Shown here piece after piece: positions 1 to 7,289 of a stretch of 18,045 nt of DNA (the stretch's first letter is position 1; each line of letters begins with the position of its first letter). The notes below the pieces were generated by a model. The model saw nothing but the letters and a program-made list of their open reading frames with translations, did no database searches and was not told the DNA's origin. Made by a program: the position numbers and the translations under genes. Source of the DNA: Lewinellaceae bacterium (GTDB taxonomy: Bacteria; Bacteroidota; Bacteroidia; Chitinophagales; Saprospiraceae). Location of the stretch: assembly GCA_016713985.1 (NCBI GenBank), contig JADJOD010000012.1, positions 1 through 18,045 on the forward strand, given 5' to 3'.

Positions 1-440
1 CTAAACTTCCCCCGATACTCCATCGGCGACAATCCCGTCACTTTTTTTGAACACCGGGCCGAGGCTTTGACATCGAGTAGCCCACGTCATGCATCGCTTC
101 GTTTACGTTTTGTGGCCGGTTTCAGGCGACTTTTGGCGGCTATGGCCACTACCACCGCTGGATGTATTCGACAGGTGTGTTGTTCGTCGCTTTTTTTCGG
201 ACGCCGCTCGAAGTTGCGCCGCCCGATGGCGGAATTTGGAAGCGAGGTCTTCTATCGAGATTTTGGCGGTCACGTTTTCCTCGATGAATTTATGCGCCTG
301 CCGAATCGGCTCCGTCTTCGTGGCCTTTTTGGCCGTTGAACATCATAAACGCCGACTGGCTCTCGCGATCTATTTCGACGGCGAAAAACTTGGCGGCGGC
401 CTTGAATGTGTTTCACGGGCAAGTGTTTAAGTTTGTGGGT
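1..440 (-). CDS. AraC-family regulator, C-terminal part (GlxA/DJ-1-AraC type), frameshifted and partial
   Basis: Reading the minus strand across three frames gives a continuous AraC/XylS DNA-binding region. Pieces seen in order are KFFAVEIDRESQSAFMMFNG, then IEENVTAKISIEDLASKF, then a GRRNFERRFKKATNNTPVEY-like first helix-turn-helix, then VGYS and a closing KKVTGLSPMEYRGKF. This order matches GlxA-like regulators, in which a DJ-1/PfpI domain precedes two HTH motifs. A T7 run at 42-48 appears one base too long and shifts the last frame. Upstream of about 440 the homology stops, and only about 110 bp remain before the divergent VOC promoter, so the DJ-1 half is missing here or too damaged to read. 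The stop codon may lie outside the window. It probably controls the divergent small-protein cluster. The family is sure; the limits are not. Confidence 0.72.
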
Positions 441-554
441 GTTTGAAGAGGTCTTGGTGGGCAGGCAAAAAAATAAAAAGTTTTAAAACAAATAATGTCG
501 TAATTTGCCCGCCGTTTTGTCCTTTTACCCCTCGCATTGGTTTTTCGCCGCCAT

Positions 555-562
555 TACCTTTG
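555..562 (+). promoter_or_regulatory. Bacteroidota -7 box (TACCTTTG) before the VOC gene
   Basis: TACCTTTG fits the TAnnTTTG consensus of the primary Bacteroidota sigma factor and lies 37 bp before the ATG at 600. No clear TTG -33 element at the right spacing is visible; TTGG at 537-540 is somewhat too close. Confidence 0.4.
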
Positions 563-599
563 TGTCATCAAATTTTTAAAACAATTAGCATCTTAAACA

Positions 600-1005
600 A
601 TGGCAACAAAAGTTTTATCAATCTCCCGGTGAAAGACCTCAGCTTAAAGTCCATGGCTTTTTACCGGCAGGTTTCAGGTTCAATCCGCAGTTCACCGACG
701 AGAAAGCGGCTTGCATAGTCATCACCGACAATATTTACGCCATGCTGCTCACCGAGCCGTTTTTCAAACGTTCACCGCAAAAAATCAGCGGCGCGAAAAT
801 TTCACTTGAAGTGCTGATGCGCTGGATGCGACTTCCCGCGAGGAGGTCAGAGAAACGGTGGCGAAAGCAGTCGGATTGGGTGGAAGCCTCTACGCCGAAA
901 GCGCAAGATCACGGCTGGATGCACCAGCACAGTTTCGCCGATTTGGACGGCCACCAGTGGGAAATCCTCTACATGGACGGGATCGCAAGTGCCCGAACAG
1001 AATGA
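600..1005 (+). CDS. VOC-superfamily (glyoxalase/bleomycin-resistance fold) protein
   Basis: The ATG at 600 opens MATK, and the adjacent frame continues FINLPVKDLS, KSMAFYRQV, then NPQFTDEKAACIVI, ITDNIYAMLLTEPFFKRF, KISLEVLM, REEVRETVAKAVGLGG and DHGWMHQHSFADLDGHQWEI, ending at a TGA at 1003-1005. The beginning (short strand, 'VKDLxxSxxFY') and end ('F.D.DGH.WE') are the classic VOC signature of two beta-alpha-beta-beta-beta units, about 130 aa. At least four one-base shifts are needed. VOC proteins bind a divalent metal and act as glyoxalases, dioxygenases or resistance proteins. The substrate cannot be named. It is the first gene of a plus-strand run that includes another VOC protein and two AHSA1-type proteins, a grouping common in Bacteroidota. 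Confidence 0.8.
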
Positions 1006-1016
1006 CCAATCGTTCG

Positions 1017-1109
1017 CTCGCTCGCGCCGGTTGTACCCGGTGCCAATCTCGCTCGCGCGGGATTGTACCCGTACGAACCTCGCTCGTGCGGGATTGCCGC
1101 CAGTGCGGA
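1017..1109 (+). repeat. Three tandem copies of a 31-bp GC-rich repeat
   Basis: Units start at 1017, 1048 and 1079, each opening CTCGCTCG and carrying a GCGGGATTGTACCCG-like middle. Copies 1 and 2 agree best; the third diverges after GCGGGATTG. The repeat fills the gap between two VOC genes. Just after it, GGATTGCCGCC (1091-1101) is the exact inverse of GGCGGCAATCC (1151-1161), followed by a T-rich stretch, so a hairpin could form and may end the first transcript. Confidence 0.7.
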
Positions 1110-1212
1110 AACTATCAGTATCTCCTATTTCCAGTACCGCAAAATGCGGCGGCGGCAATCCGGTTTTATTGCTCCATCCGCCTGATTTTCACTTTATTTT
1201 TCGTTCAAAAAC

Positions 1213-1650
1213 GCCTACATCGTGGCTTTTCTCAACGTCGTATCTCAATATTAACGGCACCTGCGAAGCAGCGCGTTCCAATTTTACCAATCCGTATTCG
1301 GTGGCGAGTTCACAACCCTCTCGCGCTTCGGCGACATGCCTTCTTCTTCCGAACAGCCGCTGCCGGAAAACGAGGCAAAAAAATCCTGCGTCGCCCTGCC
1401 CTTGCGGGGTTGTGTGCTGATGGGCGGCGATTGTCCGCCGGAATTCCCGAACGGTATACGGGGCAATCTTTTCAACATCTCGATCGCGGCAGATAGCAAG
1501 GAGAAGCCGACCGGCTGTTCCATGGACTTTCGGCGGATAGCCACGCTATCCATGCCGATCGCCGACACCTTCTGGGGCGCGTATTTCGGGATGTTTACCG
1601 ACCGGTTCGGAGTGCAGTGGATGATTAATTACGATTACCCCCAACCTTGA
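1213..1650 (+). CDS. PhnB-like VOC-family protein
   Basis: Reconstructed from several frames: AYIVAFLNV, an NGTCEAAFQFYQSVFGGEF-like segment, TLSRFGDMPSSSEQPLPENE, then CVLMGGDCPPEFPNG, GNLFNISIAADSKEKA, YATLSMPIADTFWGAYFG and MFTDRFGVQWMINYDYPQP, with the stop at 1648-1650. 'FYQxxFGG', the central 'MGGD' and the final 'FWGxYFGxFTDRFGVQWM' are the hallmarks of PhnB/3-demethylubiquinone-methyltransferase-like VOC proteins, usually about 140 aa. No ATG is seen at the expected place near 1213; it was probably lost to an indel, so the start is approximate. The molecular function of PhnB-like proteins is largely unknown. Confidence 0.8.
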
Positions 1651-1687
1651 TCGGAACACATTTTTTAAGCCGAAGAATTGTAATAAA

Positions 1688-2107
1688 ATGAAAAAACTCA
1701 ATTTTTCCATTCACATCGCCGTTCAAAAAACCGGCTCTGGCAAACGCTCTGGAACGACGCAACCGACCGTCAATGGGCAGCAACTTTCCACGAAGGTTCC
1801 TACGCCGAAAGTGACTGGCAGGAAGGCAGCAAAATCCTGTTCCTCTCCGGCGGCGACGGCATGATCAGCCGAATCGCCCGCCTGATTCCCAACGAGTTTA
1901 TGTCGTTCGAACACCTCGGCGAAGTCAACTGGCGTGGAGGATTTCAGCGGCGACTAGTCCGGGCGCATTTGAAAATTACAGCCTTCGCGAGTGCGACGGC
2001 GGCACGGAACAGAACGTCCGAACTGGACAGCGACGACCATTTTGAACTACTTCCGCGATGTTTTCCCCAGGGCACTGCAAAAAGTGAAAGAACTGTCGGA
2101 ACAATAA
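1688..2107 (+). CDS. AHSA1/SRPBCC-family protein (START-like fold), first copy
   Basis: The ATG at 1688 starts MKKLNFSIHIAV, followed in shifted frames by LWQTLWNDAT, RQWAATFHEGSYAESDWQEG, SKILFLSGGDGMISRIARLI, PNEFMSFEHLGEV, AFENYSLRECDGGTELNV, DSDDHF and a C-terminus like VFPRALQKVKELSEQ before the TAA at 2105-2107. A short N-terminal strand, 'W..lt....F..GSy.egdW..G', and a long amphipathic C-terminal helix are typical of AHSA1-like SRPBCC proteins of about 140 aa. The fold binds small hydrophobic ligands; the ligand here is unknown. The interval is about one family length. Several one-base shifts are present. Confidence 0.78.
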
Positions 2108-2126
2108 GGCCACAGCGACACCTCCC

Positions 2127-2258
2127 CATATCCACCTTGAACCCGGCACCTGGGCTGAGACACGTCGGCTGTTTGATGCCTTGCCGGCGGGTGGAATAGT
2201 GGAAATGGAACTTCCAACATATGCACGACAAACATTCCGGGCATATTTTAACCACTAA
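2127..2258 (+). pseudogene. Remnant of a PhnB-like VOC protein
   Basis: One open frame reads HIHLEPGTWAETRRLFDAL, then GGIVEMEL, then a weak TFRAYFNH before a TAA at 2256-2258. This resembles the last third of PhnB-like VOC proteins ('L.pdT.eEt.rlFdaLa.GG.v.MpL.d.FWGayFg'). The N-terminal two thirds and the final strand are absent from the gap between the flanking genes. It may be a true fragment or an assembly loss. The call rests on about 30 residues. Confidence 0.35.
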
Positions 2259-2270
2259 ATTTTTCAAAAA

Positions 2271-2642
2271 ATGGATAGCGCGGATAAACCCGGGACCATA
2301 GACGAATATATCGCCGGGTTTCCAAAAGAAAACACAGGAAATGTTGCAACAAATCCGGTCGGCTGTTAAAGCAGCCGCGCCGGACGCAAAAAAACGATCA
2401 GTTATGCCATTCCAACCTTCACCTTGAATGGAGCCCTGGTTCATTTTGCAGCATTTAAAAACCACATCGGTTTTTACGCTACACCGACAGGGCACGAGGC
2501 ATTTGCAAGGTTGGCCGCTTACAAAACAGGAAAGGTTCCGTGCAATTTCCGCTGGACCAACCTATGCCTTTGGACACGATAACCAGGATCGTACAGTTCA
2601 GAGTAAAGCAAAATCTGGAAAAAAGCCGGGCAAAAGAAATAG
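2271..2642 (+). CDS. DUF1801 / YdhG-like protein (iron-chaperone-like fold)
   Basis: The ATG at 2271 opens MDSADKPGTIDEYIAGFPKE, then shifted frames give MLQQIRSAVKAAAPDA, TISYAIPTFTLNGALVHFAA, FKNHIGFYATPTGHEAF, LAAYKTGKGSVQFPLDQPMP and LDTITRIVQFRVKQNLEK. This is the full DUF1801/YdhG pattern ('Yi..fp.e....L..lr..i...aPea.e.isY.iPtf...g.l..faa.k.higfy....g...f..pl..pip...i..iv..R'). It is related to frataxin-like bacterial proteins, with no firm biochemical role. The TAG at 2640-2642 is reached if the preceding A6 run is one base too long. Otherwise the frame runs on to a TAA at 2720-2722 with an unlikely Pro-rich tail. Confidence 0.8.
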
Positions 2643-2725
2643 CGGGCCAACGGCCAGGTATTTTTCCGCCGACGCCCGGCCGGCCACAACGATTCACCAC
2701 GATTTTTTCAAAAAACATATAAAAA

Positions 2726-3145
2726 ATGAACGCAGCGAACAAAACCGTCATCACCGTGGAAACAACTGTACTTGCTCCGGTAGAAAAAATTTGGGCATTC
2801 TGGACGACTCCCGGGCACATCACGCAATGGAACAACGCTTCCGACGACTGGCATACCCCATTCGCTACCAATGATTTGCGGGCTGGCGGCCGGTTTGAAT
2901 TTCCACATGGCAGCCCGCGACGGCAGCGTGGAGTTCGATTTTGCGGGCGTTTACGACGCAGTGAAAACCCACGAAAAAATCGCCTATACCATCGATGATG
3001 GTCGGAAAGTGGAATTCTTTTTCCGCCAGCGGGTCATCCACACGTAACCGAATCATTCGAAGCGGAAAATTTACACCCGATTGAGATGCAACAGGAGGGT
3101 TGGCAAGCCATTTGAATAATTTCAAAAAGTACGTCAATCAATTAA
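2726..3145 (+). CDS. AHSA1/SRPBCC-family protein (START-like fold), second copy
   Basis: A clean N-terminus from the ATG at 2726 reads KTVITVETTVLAPVEKIW, FWTTPGHITQWNNASDDWHT, ATNDLRAGGRF. After a shift come FHMAARDGSVEFDFAGVYD, VKTHEKIAYTIDDGRKVE, VTESFEAEN, QQEGWQAILNNFKKYV. These match 'V.app..vW.aWt.pe.it.Wn.as.dWh.p.a..DLr.GGrF...maarDGs..fdf.G.y' and the 'q..GWq.iLdnfk.yve' C-terminus of AHSA1-type proteins. It is about 135 aa and only distantly similar to the copy at 1688. The end is uncertain: the open frame runs into the downstream tandem repeat, and the TAA at 3143-3145 is one frame off. Confidence 0.82.
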
Positions 3146-3159
3146 AAATGCTGGCGCCG

Positions 3160-3222
3160 GGTTTGACCCGGTGTCCCGTACCAGGTTTGACCCGGTGTCC
3201 CAGCACTGGATTTGACCCGGTA
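3160..3222 (+). repeat. Tandem 24-25-bp repeat containing TTTGACCCGGT
   Basis: The core TTTGACCCGGT begins at 3162, 3186 and 3211. Copies 1 and 2 share the 18 bases GGTTTGACCCGGTGTCCC exactly. The array lies between the second AHSA1-like gene and the GNAT gene and does not look coding. Confidence 0.65.
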
Positions 3223-3258
3223 TCGGCGATTTTTATTTTCCCCAAAATATCCCAATCC

Positions 3259-3711
3259 ATGTCCGACAATATCCAAATCCTTGGCCACCGAACCGACCTG
3301 CCCGCCGTTCACGCTTTGATGTACGAACTGGCCGTGTTAGAAAAAGAGCCGGAAGCCGTATTCACCACCCCGCCGAGTACCTGGAAGATTTCAGAAAAGG
3401 CCTTTTTGAATGCCATGTGGCGAAATGGGCGGACAGGTTGTCCGGTATGACCTCTTTTATATGGCGTATTCTTCCTGGAAGGAAAATGCCTGCTTTATCT
3501 CGACGATTTTGTCGTCACTGAAACACACCGGCGTTATGGCGTGGGGCAAATGTTATCGCGATGCTTTTGTGGAAGAAGGCCGTAAAAGGGGTGCCGCTTA
3601 GTCAAATGGCAGGTGCTGGACTGGAACGAGCCGGCCCTGGCATTCTACCGGAAAAACGAGGCGATCATCGAGACCAATTGGTGGAATGCCAAAGTGTTTT
3701 TATTCGAATGA
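3259..3711 (+). CDS. GNAT-family N-acetyltransferase
   Basis: From the ATG at 3259: MSDNIQIL, MYELAVLEKEPEAVFTTP, then shifted frames YLEDFRKGLFECHVAE, GGQVVGMTLFYMAYSSWKGK, LYLDDFVVTETHRRYGVGQM, LFDAFVEEGRKRGAALVKWQ, VLDWNEPALAFYRKN and NWWNAKVFLFE, with a TGA at 3709-3711. The 'l.LeDfvV...RrrGiG..L' acetyl-CoA loop and the 'vldWN.pA..fY.k.ga' motif are diagnostic of the GNAT fold, close to the diamine/SSAT-like branch. It is about 150 aa. The acceptor substrate is unknown. The gene needs four or five frame corrections and converges on the T9SS gene across a palindrome. Confidence 0.85.
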
Positions 3712-3715
3712 TGAT

Positions 3716-3803
3716 TTTGATTGACGATTAATGCGTACATGATTGTTGATGTGTGTCGCTTCGAAACATCAAGAAGTCATGTACGCGTTAATCGTCAATC
3801 AAA
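3716..3803. terminator. 27-bp-arm palindrome between convergent genes, probable two-way terminator
   Basis: Arms 3716-3742 and 3777-3803 are reverse complements over 27 bp with one mismatch. Inside the 34-nt loop, TTGATGT (3746-3752) and ACATCAA (3766-3772) can pair further. The element starts 4 bp after the GNAT stop and ends 5 bp before the stop of the facing T9SS gene. It has no long T-run, so it may instead be a dispersed palindromic repeat that settled there. Confidence 0.6.
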
Positions 3804-3808
3804 TTCCT

Positions 3809-6172
3809 CTACTTCTGCACCATTACCCGTTGCATCCGTACCACCCGGGCCTTCCAGGTGCAGGAATAACAACAGTCTGCACCGAATGATCAGTTCAAAT
3901 TCCATTTGCTGGTACCCTTTTTCATTCCGGGTTTGCACCGATTGCATCACCCGGCCGGTTGCGTCGGTCAATCTGAATGCGACGGCGCCAGCTTCCGGCA
4001 AATAGTAGGTAGCGGTAAACCGATCGTTAACCGGGTTGGGGTGAACGGCCAATAATTCAACCGATTTGTTGGCTTTGGATTTGTCTACCCTGAATTCAGT
4101 GCAGCGCCCGGGGTTTCCAGTTGACAGGTATAGGCTTCAGCCTCCGTAACGGCAGAACTCATGTGCAATACGTCGCTCAGTTTGCCGATTTGCAAGGCGG
4201 TAAACGTCAGCGTAAAAGGCCCAGTAGTGCGCATTTTTGCTTGCAAGCCTTTGGTAAGCAGGATGGGATTATTGCCAGCTGGCAGTGATGCTGGTTTCTG
4301 CCGGTGTGGCGATAAATGCTGCGGGCAAAAATCCGGTTCTATACTTGCCGAGGACAATACGGCCGGGTCGTAGTCCAGCGTAAACTGGAAGGCGGCGATA
4401 TTCCCAGATCCGGGGTAATGATCTCGCGCGCACCTCGTCGCCAGGTTTAAAAAATACTGTTCCGTGGTATAAAATAAAGCGACGTTCTTTTGGTCGGTGC
4501 GGTCGTCGATCGTGGGCGCCAGGGCAGAGGAAGTTGCCGAAGCATCTACGTCGCCGGTTTTGATCGCCCACAAAATCCGGGTTAAATTGATATTCCCGCT
4601 CGGGCAAAAGCAACGACGACGGTACGGAGGCCGACCGTAAGGTTGAGCGGATCTGCAAAGGTGTGGCTGCCGGGCACAAATTGCCAGGAAATTGTTGCCG
4701 GGGGAAGTCGGTTTGGTGCCCAGGACAAGTTTTACAAGGCCGTTTACATCGTCATCGGTCAGGCTGCGGATTTATTCGCGTCGGCGGCAAGCAACTGATA
4801 GGGTGTCGGAAGCGATTGAATGTCATCTATTTGTGCGGCGATCAGCAAAGGCGTCCAAAGTATTCACCCCGCTTTCGGCTGACTGTTGTCGGATACCGGG
4901 GCAAGCAGGTAGTTGCAACCGGCCGTAATACTTCCGAATTGATATTGGCCAAGGTCGTCGGTTTCGGCGGAAGCCGGCTTATCCGAATTTTGTGATATTC
5001 ACCTGCACGCCGGGCACTGCTTTTGCCTGGTAATTGAAATTGTGCCCTTAAACGGTGTGGAAGGCGGGCAGGCGCCGATATTGTCTGAACGATCACGTAG
5101 GTGAGGCAAAAAGTCAGCATTGCCGTAAGCGTCTTCCACCCAGACTTCCGCGTATTGTTTGCCCAGTTCCGTGCAATCGAAAGTGACGGAATGGCTGTTT
5201 TGCAGGAAACCGTACCGGCGCCCTGTTTGCGGATGCCGAATTTGATCTGGTTGGTCAGGTGCGGTTGTCCTCCGTATATTTGCAGAAAATCAGTGTCCCA
5301 GATCGTGATCATGCCCGTTTGCATAATATTGACGCTGAGGCCATTAAAGGCAAACGATGGTGGGCGGTTTGCAATCTTTTACGATAGGCTGTATTTGCAG
5401 AGGGTTTCGTTGCCGCAGTTGTCGTTGGCAATCCATTCCACTTTGTGCGTGCCGTATGGCGGTCAAAGCCCTGGGAAAGCAATATGTGCGGATACCGTGT
5501 CGCCCGAGATGGTTTTTCAATGGGCCATGCGTTGGGGCTGCTGCTGGAAATGTAAGGTTTTCCATAGAGCCGTTGTTGTCTAAGTCAAGAAAAGCCTGTA
5601 CGAGAGCATGATATCGGTACCCGAGCAGGCGTCCTTTACTTTAACATTCAGGTTCACGGGGCCTTCACAATAGTCCGTCCAGCCGGAATGGTATTGGTTC
5701 GGGTCGTTGCCGGTCAGGTCGCAGAACGTGACGGTTTGTATCGGGCAGTCCAGAAAAGTTGGCGGATCGGTATCCACCACCTTGATGATCTGGGTATATT
5801 GCAGATAGCCGTGGTTGTAAGAGTTTCCGACGATGGTGGGCGCCACATCGGTACTCGACGGATTGTTGATGAAATAAGGTCCCGGCCAGTTCGGGTCGTA
5901 ATCGCACCAGTAGAGCAATTTCCAGGTGCGCAGGATTTTATAACACCCCCCTGTCGAGTTGGTGGTAAATTTTTGGTCTTTGACCGAAATACCCACGTTA
6001 AAATTGCAGTTGCCGGTCATGGTGATTACCGGCCAAATGGTGTCGGTCGTGGCGCCGCAACCATAGACGGTGTAATCATCGGGAAATTTGACGGTGTAAT
6101 AGTTGGTGTACTGGCCGGAAGCGCCGGCGAGGCAAATGAGGAAGAAGGCGGAAGTAAGATTGTACGGATCAT
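3809..6172 (-). CDS. T9SS-exported multidomain surface protein with dockerin-like and cohesin-like regions and type A sorting domain
   Basis: Minus strand, about 785 aa when frames are joined. The start at 6172 gives MIRTILL and a signal peptide continuing TSAFFLICLAGASGQY. A beta-rich N-terminal region follows with 'VVDTDPPTFLDCPIQTVTFC' and 'DACSGTD', the repeat style of Saprospiraceae surface proteins. Then come VEDAYGNADFCLTYVIVQDN, a carboxypeptidase-regulatory-like patch, a dockerin-like ADANKSGSLTDDDVNGLVKL, then FVGIKTGDVDASA, a cohesin-like IAAFQFTLDYDPAVLSSASI, and the C-terminal sorting domain (VHPNPVNDRFTATYYLPEAG ... RMQRVMVQK). It should be exported by the Sec route and then the T9SS and attached to the cell surface or released. 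At least ten one-base shifts interrupt it. Its ligand is unknown. Confidence 0.85.
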
Positions 6173-6424
6173 GCAGTTGGGATGTTTAGTTGCATGCGAA
6201 AGTAGTGTACAAACCCTTTTGGCGCGCTCATTCTTCCGGGAAGAAGGGAAATCGTCAGGTGGGCGACGTAACGGCAAAAATATTAACAGGGGCGGCGGGT
6301 GGGCATACCGCCGTTTTGGTAGTAAGTTTACCAACCTGGCCCCACTATCCCCCGGACGCCTTAATAATTCGACGTTTCGCAGCCTATATCCACTACTGGA
6401 ATTTCGATTTCTTGGAAAACCTTA

Positions 6425-6432
6425 TAACTTTG
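6425..6432 (+). promoter_or_regulatory. Bacteroidota -7 box (TAACTTTG) for the DUF2188/TIR-like unit
   Basis: A perfect TAnnTTTG match 14 bp before the ATG at 6447, which implies a very short leader. The -33 side is weak (TTTCG near 6402). The 274-bp gap between the divergent T9SS gene and this unit otherwise holds only a small TTGGTA/TACCAA hairpin (about 6318-6336). Confidence 0.5.
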
Positions 6433-6446
6433 TCTCAAAAATATTC

Positions 6447-6644
6447 ATGTCCATGTCGGTCAAAAAGAGTTCACGTAATTAAACGCACTGACGGTTGGGT
6501 CGTAAAAAGGAAGGCGCAGACCGGGCGTCAGCGCAAGTACGACAAAGCAAGAGGCCGTCAGATCAACAAAGTTATCGACAAGAAAGGGCTGACATCGTCA
6601 TCCATCAAAAGGATGGTACGATTGAAAAGTGGGCAAAAAGTTAA
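6447..6644 (+). CDS. DUF2188-family small protein
   Basis: ATGs at 6447 and 6453 (MSMSVKKSS) precede, in a shifted frame, VIKRTDGWVVKR, then AKYDKQEAVRSTK and a C-terminus ADIVIHQKDGTIEKWAKS with TAA at 6642-6644. The N-terminal 'V.....GWaVkreGa.RaS......qaeA' and C-terminal 'ElviHgkDGkI..' are the defining features of DUF2188, a compact two-repeat fold of 60-80 aa. Its function is not established. Two or three frame corrections are needed. The stop lies 4 bp before the next ATG, so the two genes almost certainly share a transcript from the promoter at 6425. Confidence 0.75.
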
Positions 6645-6648
6645 ATTC

Positions 6649-7265
6649 ATGGTTAATCAATTTGAGCGCAACGTTTTTATTAATTGCCCTTTTGATGATG
6701 AATACAGGCTTTTATTAAAACCGTTGTTGTTTACGCTTCGTTATTGCAAGCTCACCCCTCGAATCGCCTCAGAACGATTGGATTCCAGCGAAATCAGGTT
6801 GGAAAAAATTTTGGAAATCATTCAAGATTCGAAGTACAGCATACATGACCTTTCCCGGATAAAATCGAGTAAAAAGGGAGAGTATTATCGCCTCAATATG
6901 CCTTTAGAGATCGGGTTGGACTTAGGTTGTAAAGTGTTTCACTCCGGGGAAAAGTATCGGGGAAAAAACTCACTGATATTAGAAGGAGAACGCTATAGCC
7001 TGCATAAGGGCTTGTCAGATCTCTCAGGGTCTGACGTCAAATGCCACGACAACGATGCTGAAAAGATGGTTGAATCCGTTCGTTCGTGGCTGGTCGAGTG
7101 GGACAACAAACATTCCAGGCCCCAATATGATTTGGGACGACTATAACATTTCAACGCTGAGTTGTACACCGATTTTTCTGAGCGAGGGTTCAAAAAATCG
7201 CAAATTGATCACTACCAATTCCTGAATTCTTGGATTTTTGAAAAAGTGGTTGTCTAAAAAATTGA
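6649..7265 (+). CDS. TIR/nucleoside-deoxyribosyltransferase-like Rossmann protein, possible defence effector
   Basis: From the ATG at 6649 the frame is open for 166 codons. NVFINCPFDDEY (residues 8-19) resembles the first strand and loop of TIR-like domains. DSSEIRLEKI (45-54) and SKYSIHDLSR (61-70) follow, then RLNMPLEIGLDLG (81-93), where Glu87 takes the place of the conserved Glu after 'N' in TIR and deoxyribosyltransferase folds. A later LILEGERYSLHKGLSDLSGS and a WL segment precede one shift near 7125. The C-terminus then reads NMIWDDYN, FNAELYTDF, SERGFKKSQIDHY and EFLDFLKKWLSK in neighbouring frames. The whole is about 205 aa. I know this as a recurrent uncharacterised accessory family; the TIR-like reading is inference from motif order. 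The exact end is uncertain by about 10 bp. Confidence 0.6.
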
Positions 7266-7289
7266 AGAGAAAAAGAAGAGTAAAGCGAT

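Noticed and set aside
1017..1109. CRISPR or protein repeat
   Set aside because: The 31-bp units are directly adjacent with no spacers and lie outside coding sequence.
858..1496. 212-codon plus-strand open frame across both VOC genes
   Set aside because: It crosses the tandem repeat and reads in the wrong frame for both VOC proteins; the family motifs are in the other frames.
1..3711. Decaying pseudogene island
   Set aside because: The shifts are of the same type as in housekeeping genes elsewhere in the window, so sequence error is the simpler explanation; only the VOC piece at 2127-2258 looks truly incomplete.
5688..6482. 264-codon open frame on the plus strand
   Set aside because: It lies antisense to the N-terminal part of the T9SS protein, whose signal peptide and domains are clearly readable on the minus strand; its translation has no recognisable motif.
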